64,000 bases of DNA. It comes from Trichosporon coremiiforme (Eukaryota > Basidiomycota > Tremellomycetes > Trichosporonales > Trichosporonaceae). Made by a program: the position numbers and the translations under genes. This document shows positions 31,012 to 41,369 of the stretch, piece by piece. The notes beneath the pieces were generated by a model that saw only the letters and a program-made list of their open reading frames with translations, had not been told where the DNA came from and ran no database searches. Positions within the stretch are counted from its first letter, which is position 1, and each line of letters starts with the position of its first letter. Where the stretch lies: NCBI GenBank assembly GCA_039545355.1, contig BCJJ01000018.1, positions 124,001-188,000 on the forward strand, in the 5' to 3' direction.

Positions 31012-32198
31012 ATGGCGACCACCGACGCCCACGCCAACATCCTCACGCCCTCCGAGGCCATCCCCGAGAATGCGGTCCACGTCAAGGGCCCTGATCTCTC
31101 GAAGCCCATCGACCTCACCAGCCTCCTGAAGGCTTACGAGACGATCGGTTTCCAGGCGACCGGCCTCGCTCGCGCGATCGAGGTTGTGGAGGAGATGGTA
31201 AGCTTTGCGTCACATTCGTCTTTAGCTGACATTCAGCGCAAGCAGCGCGAGAACTCGGAGCAGCCCCTGACCCTGTTCCTCGGATACACCTCCAACCTGA
31301 TCTCCTCCGGTCTCCGCGAGATCATCCTCTTCCTGGCCAAGCACAAGCTTGTTGATGCTCTCGTCACCACCGCCGGTGGTGTCGAGGAGGACTTTGTTAA
31401 GTGTCTTGGCTCGACTATCCTCGGCGACTTCCACCTTGCCGGCGCTGATCTCCGTAAGAAGGGTCTCAACCGCATCGGCAACCTGCTCGTGCCCAACTCG
31501 AACTACTGCTCGTTCGAGGACTGGATCATGCCGATCCTCGACCAGATGGTCAAGGAGCAGGAGGGAGAGGAGAAGGTCAAGTGGACTCCTAGCAAGGTCA
31601 TCAACCGTCTTGGAAAGGAGATCAACAATGAGGAGAGCGTCTACTACTGGTGCTGGAAGGTGAGCTTTTATCTTTTTGATGTCCAGCTGACGCCAGAATG
31701 ACATCCCCGTGTTCTGCCCTGCGCTCACCGACGGCTCGCTCGGTGACATGATGTACTTCCACACGTACAAGGCGGACCCCGCCCCGCTCAACGTCGACAT
31801 CGTCGGCGACATTCGCCGCCTCAACGACATGAGCGTCAAGGCTAAACAGGCTGGTATGATCATCCTCGGCGGTGGTGTGTGCAAGCACCAGATCGCCAAC
31901 GCCATGCTTTTCGTGAGTTTCTCTCCTCTTGATAGAAACTGACGCCCAGCGCAACGGTGCCGACTACGCCGTCTACATCAACACCGGCCAGGAGTACGAC
32001 GGATCGGACTCGGGAGCTCGTCCCGACGAGGCTGTGTCGTGGGGCAAGATCCGTGCCAATGCCCAGAGCGTCAAGGTGAGCTTACAGAGCAGTGTCAAGC
32101 TGATATGTCAGGTTTACGCCGATGCCACTCTCGTCTTCCCCCTCATCGTCGCCAGCACCTTCGGCAAGGCTCACTGGGAGGCGACCGGCCAGGCTTAG
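31012..32198 (+). CDS. DYS1: deoxyhypusine synthase
   Basis: Exons 31012-31197, 31237-31659, 31697-31912, 31950-32075 and 32112-32198; 345 aa. It transfers the aminobutyl group of spermidine, with NAD, to one lysine of eIF5A, the first step of hypusine formation. Family blocks: [99 protein letters not shown], and SWGKIR with the catalytic lysine in the last block. The start has a GACCATGG context. All introns are 34-39 nt and fall between codons, so every exon is a whole number of codons. Confidence 0.96.
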
Positions 32199-32871
32199 AG
32201 CGCGATAGACATCTAGAATCGAATACCTTGCATACAGATATACCCATTGCACCATGCAAATACTCTTGGATCCGCTGCGAAATGGGCCCTTTTTGTGGCT
32301 GGAATCTTGGGCGACGGGATGGACCAAGTGTTTGTGTTTCGGTGACGTACACCGATCCACGTCAGATCGGGGTTCATAAGCCGTCCGGGCAGGAGTCTGC
32401 AATCGTCCTTGTGTAGCGCGGTGATCCAGACGTCGCAGATAGAGAAGCCCGAGCTACGTGCACCGTTGCAAAAGCACTGGCTTGGCAATGCTGTGATAGC
32501 ACTCTTCACGTCTACAACGACGGAGGTCTGCATAATGAGGGTCGCGGCTGATACTATGGATTATTGAGGAGGATCCTAATCAGTTAAGGATTGTCGGGTG
32601 GCTCGGTCAATGAAATGGACCTGCCTCGCGTGGAGTGCGGGAGGTTGACTACCGCCCAGGCGCGCTTGGTTGCATCCGTCGCCGCCGCCAACCGCTACCA
32701 CACACCCTCTCCCAATCATCCACTACACCACGGGTCCACTACCACACACATCCGGACTCCATCGCGCGCGGTCGTGTCGCCATTGCTTCTCCTACTCCCT
32801 GTCGGTGCTGCTCGTCCTTTTCGTTCCTTCGCCCGCCCACCTTCTCGCGTCCCCTTCTCCCCTACTGAGCC
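32199..32871. other. spacer and PAN3 promoter/leader
   Basis: 673 bp with no supported gene. Close to the PAN3 start the plus strand is pyrimidine-rich (32750-32865), as in many fungal promoters and leaders. Confidence 0.45.
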
Positions 32872-35259
32872 ATGGCGGCTCCCGCCCGCTCTGCGGCTAT
32901 CCAGATTGTCCGGCCAACTGAGTCACACAAGTCGGAGCAGCCAGAGAAGGTAAAGAAGGGTACGTACGGCCGCATCACACATGTGGTTCCCTAACTGTGT
33001 GGGACAGTGTGTTTTCCCAGACGCGTCGCGTCATCGCTAACTTTCCGCAGATGCGACCCAACGCCTGTGTCGGAACGTCTTAATCTACGGGTACGTTCTC
33101 ACACCCTCCGTCGCGTGTTGGACGCGCATCAGAAGGCTGACCATGCTTCAGATCTTGCCGTTTCCAGGATCAGGGAGTAAGTATCATGCAGCAAGGCGAA
33201 CGTGCAGCATCAGCTAACGCGACAGTGCGCGTACTACCATCCTCCCGTAAGTCGGCACCGAAACCCAATGTATTGACCGTTTGCAGCCTGGTACGGATCC
33301 AACGGCGGCTCCCCCGCCCATCTCGACACAGGCTCCTTCAACTCCGAATGCTAAATCTACGGCGTCGCCTGCCCCTGTCACTCCGAAGACTCAGCTCAAG
33401 TGAGTTCCGCGCGCTCGAATGTGTCCGCTGATACCAGTCCTGCTGCCGGCGTGTTCACGACGCCGACTCAGACCCCTGAGCCGAAGACTTTGAGTGTTGC
33501 CAACTTGTCTGCACCTGTATTCGTACCCAAGTCTTCTGTCGACTCCCCCAGCGCCAGCTCGACGCCTGCTCCCCAGGAGTGGGCTAATGCTGCCCCGTTC
33601 ACACCTCCTGTCTCTGCTGCTCCTACTGCCGCAGCTGATGCTCAACCTTATGCGCAACAGCTGCGACCTTCGGCTCCTCAGCCCGGCCTCGTGCCGCCGC
33701 CTATGGGCTTTGACGAGGGTGGTATGGGCTTTGACCACGCGGACGGGGTGTTCCTCGGAACCGCTGCTCCTCCCCAGCGCCGTGTCGTGAGTTGCCGACC
33801 GCGAACGACTAACTGATATCAGCCCGACCATCACCTGTATGTGTCGCCGATGCCTCACGTCGCTGGACGCCAACCCATGCACTCGTTCTTCGTTCCCGAC
33901 GACCTCAGGCGTATGATCCAGGCTCGCCACGAGGCTACTTACGCCAACCCCGGTGTGTCCACTGGTCTTCCAGCAGAGGTGCACGTGTACCACAACCTTG
34001 TTCCGCTCGGCAACCCTAATCCGCCTGTCAGTCGGGTGTTCCACCATCCTGCTCCGGTGTACCGGGCCAACTCGACGGTCGACGGTCACGCCTACTGCTT
34101 GCGCCGCATCGAGGGGTACAAGCTCTCGAACGAGGCTGCCTTCCAGGCGGTCGAAACGTGGAGACAGATTCGACACGCCAACATTGTCGGCCTCCGCGAG
34201 GCTTTCACTACGAAGGCGTTCAATGACAACTGTGAGCAGGCTGACCGACGTCTGGGACCAAAGCTGACTCTGCAGCTCTTGTCATGGTTTACGAGTTCCA
34301 CCCCGACTCTACGACTGTTGCCGACGAGTGGCTGAACCCTGACGCGATCAACCGGCGCCGACAGACCGGACAGCCGATCCCCGAGCGCATAATCTGGAGT
34401 TACGTGATCCAGATTGCTAACGCGCTGAAGGCTGTCCATACTGCCGGACTGGCCGTGCGGTGCCTTGACGCGACCAAGATTCTTATCAAGGGCAAGAACC
34501 GCATCCGAGTGAACGGCGTCGGTATTCTCGATGTTCTGGCCTTTGACAATCAGACGCCGATGCCGCTGTTCCAGCAGGAAGATCTTCTGAACTTCGGGCA
34601 ATTGATCCTTGCGCTGTGCTCGGACTATGTTCAGCCAGGGCAGCACATCGCGTCATCGCTCGAGATCATCGGACGCACCTACAGCCCGGACCTGAAGAAC
34701 CTCGTTGCATACCTTCTTGGCAAGCCGACGGCCCTAAAGACGATCGATGAGGTGCTGCGCCTCGCTGGTCCTCGGATTCTGAACGAGCTCGATGCGCTGC
34801 AGAGCTATAACGACGTGCTCGAGTCGGACCTCGGCGCCGAGATCGAGAACGGCCGCATCGCGCGCATGCTCATCAAGCTCGGCTTCATCAACGAGCGGCC
34901 CGAGTTCGACATGGACCCGCAGTGGTCCGAGTCGGGCGACCGATATGTCCTCAAGCTGTTCAGAGATTATGTCTTCCACCAGGTCGGCCCGGACCGCAAG
35001 CCTGTCCTCGACCTGAGCCACGTTCTGACCACACTCAACAAGGTGAGTTACTCCAATACTGCGGAACTAACGGAGCAGCTCGATGCCGGCGCCCGCTCCC
35101 GCGAGAAGGTCATGCTGGTGTCGCGCGACTCCCAGTCTTGTCTCGTCGTAGAGTATCGTGACATCTACAAGTGTATCGAGTCTGCGTACAAGTGAGTTGT
35201 CTCACCCCCTAGGTCGCAACTGACAAAGCAGTGAACTTCGCGGCAGCGGGCGACGATAG
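32872..35259 (+). CDS. PAN3: PAN2-PAN3 deadenylase regulatory subunit Pan3
   Basis: Exons 32872-32959, 33051-33090, 33152-33176, 33226-33246, 33287-33399, 33438-33786, 33823-34231, 34276-35042, 35079-35191 and 35232-35259; 650 aa. Pan3 is a dimeric pseudokinase that recruits Pan2 to poly(A)-bound PABP. The N-terminal CCCH finger (LCRNVLIYGSCRFQDQGC then AYYH; C-x8-C-x6-C-x3-H) is assembled from four small exons, including 25 and 21 nt. A Pro/Ser/Thr-rich linker with a PAM2-like region follows, then the pseudokinase (YCLRRIEGYKLSNEAAFQAV, HANIVGLREAF, VMVYEFHPDSTTVADEW), a coiled coil, and the C-terminal knob domain. The last coding exon is 28 nt. The exact intron 1 ends are slightly uncertain. 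Confidence 0.93.
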
Positions 35260-35633
35260 TCGAAAAACAACAAAAAGCGTACAAAAAAATAGGAAAAGTT
35301 ACACGCATACTGGCTAGCTACCATCCTAGACTGTTATGCATACCTTGGCGAATACAGATGGGTAAGGTCGCTGGTCGCGGCGATATGGCTAAGCTGTATG
35401 GCGTATGACTAGTAGCGCCCGAGGGCGCCTGCGCGAAGCAGCATGGACATCGGTTGCGAGCCGCAGTAGCTGGCACGCCGTCGTTCAAGTAACTGATCTT
35501 CGGAAGCTGGCGCAGGCTATTCGCTTCTAAGTGTCCTTGTCGCCGAGCAGGAGAGCGACGCTGTACCGAGAGCGGCGCAGGGGGCCGGCTGGCGGTGGCT
35601 GTCGAGCCGATTGGGTTCGAGTCTCGATAAGAG
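35260..35633. other. spacer between convergent PAN3 and C2H2 genes
   Basis: 374 bp of 3' flank. An A-rich stretch at 35262-35297 just after the PAN3 stop probably belongs to its polyadenylation region. No gene seen. Confidence 0.45.
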
Positions 35634-36347
35634 CTATCCCCACTGTGTCTGCGGCGGTCCATCAGTCGGTGGGCTCACGGCGGCCGCCGAGCTTTGGCTA
35701 GCAGCAGCATCAGCAGGCGTGCTCTGCATCTGCTGGGAGAAGTGGAGGCTAGCCTGACTGAGGCTCTGCATCTGCTGCGGCGCAAGCGCCTGATGCTGGG
35801 CAGCACGTCGGGGCGACGGCGAGCGCAGGAAGTCGGCAAACATGGTATCGCCCTCTGGCGGCGGGGGAGGGGGCATCTCGTCGAACCCGCCGAGCGACGA
35901 GATCGGGGCGAAGAACGCCGCACCAAGTCCGTACCCGGACCCAGTGAGGGCTGCGCCGAGATTCGCCTGTCCCAGCCCTGTACCCAGGCCCGCGCCCAGG
36001 CCAGCTCCGACCTGCAGTCCCGGCGCGAGGGCGGGGGCAAGGCCAGAAGTCACAGAGGACAGCCCAGACACGCCCGAGGAAGACAGGTCGCCTGCGTCGG
36101 CTACTGCGGATCCGGGCTGGCCTGGGGCAGAAGTGGAGGGCATGGAGAGGGAGGGGCCGGTCGAGTCGACGCTCATGGTGAGAGACCAGCTGTCGTCGAC
36201 GGTCCACACGCCGTCGGGGCCGAGTTGGCGCGCAGACGGGGGTACGTAGACTGGCTGCTCGCGCGCGACGTGCTCGCGGACGTGCTCCGCCAGTGCCGTC
36301 GTCGAGACGAAGGTGTGCGGACAAAAGTCCCACCGGCAGTAGAACAT
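35634..36347 (-). CDS. protein with one C2H2 zinc finger and low-complexity tail
   Basis: Single frame, 237 aa. The very N-terminus is one C2H2-like finger (FYCRWDFCPHTF then ALAEHVREH; C-x4-C-x12-H-x3-H). The remainder is low complexity: Gly/Ala/Leu-rich with repeated GAGLGAGLGTGLG-like units (about 108-130), a PPPPPP run, and Gln/Ser/Ala-rich sequence to the stop. A lone N-terminal finger suggests RNA/DNA or protein contact, but no family is recognised. The ATG is immediately before the finger, so an upstream exon could be missing. The GC-rich opposite strand also has long open frames, so the real extent needs transcripts. Confidence 0.55.
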   Translation of the reverse strand: MFYCRWDFCPHTFVSTTALAEHVREHVAREQPVYVPPSARQLGPDGVWTVDDSWSLTMSVDSTGPSLSMPSTSAPGQPGSAVADAGDLSSSGVSGLSSVTSGLAPALAPGLQVGAGLGAGLGTGLGQANLGAALTGSGYGLGAAFFAPISSLGGFDEMPPPPPPEGDTMFADFLRSPSPRRAAQHQALAPQQMQSLSQASLHFSQQMQSTPADAAASQSSAAAVSPPTDGPPQTQWG

Positions 36348-36706
36348 CGGAACTGCTCTTGGCCGGCGGTGAGTAGGGGGTCGGGGGAGGGTGGCTAGAC
36401 GGGAGCTAGCGAACGGGGTCGGGCGAGAGGGCGGGCATCAAGGCTCCGCGTCGCGGCGATGGCGATCGTGCTGGCACCGAGGGGTGCGCGGGCGATAAGG
36501 CGGGCTGGGCGTACGGGTGTACGGGCGTGCTGGCGTGCTGGGCCGTGGTTGGCCGTCACCCGAGTGAGAGGTGGAAGCGATGGTGGGAAGCATCTGATGC
36601 CGCTCGCGCCGTGCGGGGCCCTCCACTATTCGTCATCGCGCCAACTGCGGTAGCCACCACTACTCATCATCACACCCGCCAAACTACGAGCAAACAGCAC
36701 ACGAGC
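36348..36706. promoter_or_regulatory. divergent C2H2/VPS25 promoter region
   Basis: 359 bp between divergent start codons. No specific element recognised. Confidence 0.4.
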
Positions 36707-38178
36707 ATGTCGACATCCGTCGGCACCAACGATGCGGGGACGGAGCCTAGCGCTCTCGGCAAGAAGCTCAGACCTACCACGAGCTCGACCGGGTTCGAGA
36801 GGCCAGGTATCTGGAGCTTCCCGCCGTTCTTCACGTGAGTCACTCGCATCCTACAACCGGAGTGCTGGCCGCTGCCGCACGGCTGTACTTTGTCGAGGAC
36901 TGGTTCCCATTGAAAGGAAGGTTGCCATGACATGTACTGGCCGCTCTCCGACAAAAGATCTCCAGAAACAGCTGGCAGCGTGGACTCAACGGTAGCTGAC
37001 GACCCAGGATCCAGCCGAACCCCGCAACACAGCAGCATCAGCTCGCACTGTGGACTGAGCTCGTGCTTGCATGGGCGAAGCACGACCGCGTTTTCTCTGT
37101 GAATGCAGACAGCCCGGAGCCTGGAGACGTGTTCAACAACAAAGCCATCGGACGTGAGTGTGGCTTCCCCGCCTTCCCCGTCGCGCTATGGTCTACCTCC
37201 GGATCGGCAGCCGTCGTCACTCAGCTCTTGTCCATTCTCGCGGCTGGCAGCTAGTCAGAACTTCTCGATAGCAGACTCAGCTGACTGGACAGGCAAGCTT
37301 CAGTCGCCGGCACTGAAGCAGCTCCTTGCACATATGGCTACGGAAGGCAGCGCAGCTGCCGACCCGCCGAAGCAGACAACAACATACTTGCTCTACTGGC
37401 GTAAGCCCGAGGAATGGGGGCAGCTGATCTACGACTGGGTACGTTACTCTGGATCACAGATGAAGCTTGATCGTGTTGGAGCGCGCCAGAGCGACGGCAC
37501 GATCGCGTCTATGCGTTCTCCCGCGTACCCGAAATGAAGCGCTGACACGCGATCTAGGTTTCGGACAACGGGTTCTTGAACACGATCATGACCTTTTACG
37601 AGATTGTCGATGGTGACCTGTCCCAGGCGACTGGTGAGTCGCTGCTTCCCCTCCTGTTTGTCCCTTTGCATCTTGGGCGAGGGACGTCTGTGCCGAGACA
37701 GCCGTGTGTGCCCGTTTCTCCCCCACTCCTTCTGCCTCTGCCGTCTGCACACTGCACTGTCGTGTGCGTCTCGTGTGGTAGAGGTCGTACATCTCCACGC
37801 GAGCGGCGGTCTCGCCATGCCCGCTTGCCTGACCCGGCACACAGGGCTACGGCTGGGCATTTAATGACAAGGTTGGGTTGTTAAGGCACGCCCATGGCAC
37901 CCGTGTTCATTGCGCCTGCGCTAGTGCTTTGCTCCATCATTACCGCAACCGCAAGTCCAGACCACCAGCTCTGCAGCGCCTCACCGTCCCTTCCGCAAAC
38001 TCTGTCGTCATACCCAATGGATCTTCAGCTCGACCTCTCAGACTCAATGCTGACAACAGAATTCCGTGAGCTTCCCGAACCTGTTTTGCGGCGCGCGCTC
38101 GATACGTTGGTACGCAGGGGCAAGGCGCAAATCATCCGCGCCGCAGCCGGCGAGGGCGACGGTGTCCGCTTCCTGTAA
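36707..38178 (+). CDS. VPS25: ESCRT-II subunit Vps25
   Basis: Exons 36707-36834, 37008-37153, 37293-37438, 37558-37633 and 38060-38178; 204 aa. Vps25 binds ESCRT-III (Vps20) and Vps22/Vps36 for multivesicular-body sorting. Two winged-helix domains are visible. The N-terminal PPFY-type motif reads FPPFFTIQPNPATQQHQLALW, then FNNKAIGRKL, the hallmark YWRKPEEWGQLIYDWV, and the second winged helix EFRELPEPVLRRALDTLVRRGKAQII ending in GVRFL. An N-terminal extension of about 35 residues precedes the usual start of the family. Introns (173, 139, 119 and 426 nt) are all much longer than elsewhere in the window. Confidence 0.92.
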
Positions 38179-41100
38179 CCTGCAGGGCTCACTGTGTTGT
38201 ACTTTTAGATATAGATGCTATTCAGGCCTTGACGCAGACAAGGTTTAAGCCCTCGAGCGAAAGCGCGAAAGCGGGCACGCGCGAGCCACAGAGCAAGGGC
38301 GCGTCGGGGGTCGGAGCCGGAGCCGGGACCGCGGAGCAGGGAAGGCAGCTAGAGCAGGGCGAGCGGGCCGGCGAGGGCCGGCGAGGGACGGGCGAGAGCA
38401 TCGACTTGCTTACTTCCAGTTGTTTCCTGCGCAGTGCGCGCGCAGTCCCTCGCCAGCAGCAGCCTGCAGCTGCAAACACAACGCGAGCCTCGCGAGGTAG
38501 ACGAGGCGCGAGACGGGCAGACGTGCCTGTCCCCGATCTCTTTGAGCTCATGCATGGAGCTGCGCTGATACGGATACGCTCGTTATTCGGAGATTGTGGT
38601 GAGGTGGTCTGGTAGGTACGATACGAATGGCCGGCGTACCTTTGACCTCGCGAAGCGCAGTACGGCGACTGCGCGCTTGTTTGTGCCGTGCTACGGGCGT
38701 TGTGGGGCCTGGTGTGAGGTATCTGGCACTTGCCAGAGGTGGCAGCGGCCCAGTGCTGCGGGAGCGGAGGATCACTGCGTGCCGACTGAGCGGACCAGAC
38801 TTGGCAATGAGGGAGCTAGGTCCGAGTTCCGCGCAGCAGCTGGACATCGTAGCAGATAGCATATGGGCAGCTGACACTGGCGATCGTGGGTTGCTGCGAG
38901 CGTTAGTCGGGTATGGGGCGTGGAATGTCCGGCACCCAGAGCTGTTTGCCGGATCCTATGGTACCATGCTGTAAGGTTGACGTTGCGTAAGAGGTAGTCA
39001 CACCGGTGCCGCCGCGCTTCAGCCTGCGCCGTGTAGACACTGCCATGGTCGTCCATCGAGACCAGACATGTAGCTGTGTGCATCGCCTGTTGTCTATGCC
39101 AGGCTATGCAGGTCAAGCTAACCTTGAGCAACGATAACGCTGCAGCCAAGGTGCACGGCTGGATTACGTCTCGGATTGTTCGGAGGCTGTGCCGCCATGC
39201 GCGCCATGCATGCCATGAGACGCCAGCACCGTGTTTACTGGAACACGCGCCAGAGCCCAGACACCAAACGAGATCGTCATGAATATCACGGAACGAGGCG
39301 ATGCAGCTGCCGATCCTTTTGACGCACCATGACACACTCGACACATGCGACTTGCGCGATACGAGAGCAACGACAGAAGCCCGGCCCAGCCGGGCGATGC
39401 GACTTCGAACAGTGCATGTAATGTTCGACTGCATTCAGTTGCACCGCCCGCCGATCTGCGCCGTTATCTCAATTGCCCCGCTCATGTCCGTTCATGACCG
39501 TTGGGTGTGAGGCCATTCCACGCCGAAGCTAATGAACAACGGATGAAACTAGTGGATGACCATGCATGCCGTCCATTCCACGATCAGCACCGCCCGCTGA
39601 TCGCTGATCTGAATTGCTCGCCGCGCCCCGCTGACTTGGGCCCATGGCTCCACTGCATGTCTCTACCGGCTGCGCAGGAAAGCGAGTTCGTCTGCACATC
39701 TTCCGTGATCGCTGCTCTGCTGGCTTGTCTACAGTGCACGTCTGCCGCTGCAGGTCTGCCACGTCTTGCCGCCACGTCCATCCCTTTCCATGCAGAGTTG
39801 CCAGCACATAAATCACTCAGAGGGGGCAGCGGACAGGAACGGAGCATAGTTGCGATCGCAGCGATGCCCGCACCGCGCTTCCGCCGCCGCTTGGCCGCTG
39901 ACCGTTGCCCCTTCGGGATGTGATTGATCGAGATCCTCTTGCGTTCTGCACGTCCTTCCTTCGGTCTCTCTAGCCCTCTGCCCAACGCTTCGCCGCCGCC
40001 TCGGCACCTCTGCAATTCTTGCTGCCGGCCGCCTTCGTAGTTCCAGGTAGCTCAGCCCGGATCTCGGAGCTCGGCGGGCCGTTTTTGTTACCTGCGATCG
40101 CGACATGTACTCGTGACCTGTGTTCGAGCTCGCGCTCGCACTCGCTCGTTCGCTGCAGCTCTACTAAGTTTCTGGGTTGGGCCTGATGCCCGCATTCTGT
40201 TTGGGTCCGTTGGACTGCTGGGCATACCGCGCGAGAACCTGACATGGCCCCTTCCTCTTGTGCTGGTCTGGAGCAGCGAGACGGGCAGACAGGTGCGCGG
40301 GGAGGTGTTTGTGGAGAGAGTGAGGGCCGAGGCACGCATTACGCACATGCAGACGCTGCAAGAGGCAGCAAACAGCGCTTGCTCATTTGCTAGCAGTTCG
40401 TACTGGGCTGGCTGGGGTCACCCGAAGTGGACTTGGCTGCGGTGTGGGACTATGGGGTGGGAGCGGATAAGATCGGGCTTGCTCATTGTAGGTCGCCGGT
40501 CAGTGCACTACCACGCCTGTCATCTCCTGGCTGCTTAGTGCGTGCCCTTACGTGCCCTGCCCCTGTCGACTTGCCCAACTTGCAGCCTGTAGCGCTGCAG
40601 CCCCAGCCCAGCGGTCCAGCCCAGCCAGCCAGCAGCCATCGACACCGTCGTCACCCTACGTCTCCGACATCCCTGCGACCCCTATCCATTCCATCCTGCG
40701 TACTCGGCTGCCTCTCATCGTCCACTCGAGTCTCTCCATTACGAACCACACACATCACCCCACCCCTCAACACACACACATACACACATCTGTCCATCCC
40801 ACCCGTCCCCTCCTCGCCCCTCACCACCGGCACATCCTCCCTCCTCACCTCTCCACCGGACGCGACAGCCTTCCCTCGCCTCGCCTCCCCCGTTTTCTTC
40901 CTCGACCACCCAAACTCTATCCGTCACCGCCAAAGCGTTCAGCACCTCGACCCCCTCCGCCGCTGAATCGCCTGCACACACCTGACGTCTAGCCTTTACA
41001 CCGAGTGCAGCCTCCCCCGCCGGCAGTAGCTTGTGTGACCGCGTGCGATCGCCGTGTCTGCCGAACCTGTCGTTGCCGAGAGTGTACTAGAGGACTGCCC

Positions 41101-41369
41101 GAAGCCACAGGACGCGCTGGCCCTTGGCCGGCGAGGTTCACCATCGGCGGCGTCTACGTCTCCGCGACACGAGCCGCGCTCTAATCTTCCTCCTTGGTCC
41201 GGGCTTCTCAAGCCAACCGCCTGCGCCTAAGTACTGCATTGTCGCCACCTTCTCTTGGCCGCCTGATCTGATCGCCCTGCCCTGAATAGACCGACTTCTC
41301 TCAAATCGAACGTCACCCCTCGAGTACCCACCAGTCCCACTCACCTGTGACCTTGCCGAATGTCCAGCC
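38179..41369. other. 3.2-kb spacer upstream of the MAPKKK gene
   Basis: No supported gene on either strand; short frames such as 38229-38615 (+) and 38772-39434 (-) have no recognisable domains. The last ~850 bp before the kinase start are pyrimidine-rich with a CA-type simple repeat, consistent with a long promoter/leader. Confidence 0.45.
40747..40790 (+). repeat. CA-rich simple sequence
   Basis: Imperfect (CA)n tract, purest at 40770-40788, inside the pyrimidine-rich region upstream of the MAPKKK gene. Confidence 0.7.

Noticed and set aside
37894..38059. Signal-peptide-like frame (MAPVFIAPALVLCSII) running into VPS25 exon 5
   Set aside because: It is in frame with exon 5 but lies in the intron; the VPS25 fold needs exon 4 joined directly to exon 5 (DLSQATEFREL). 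Kept only as a possible alternative start to test.
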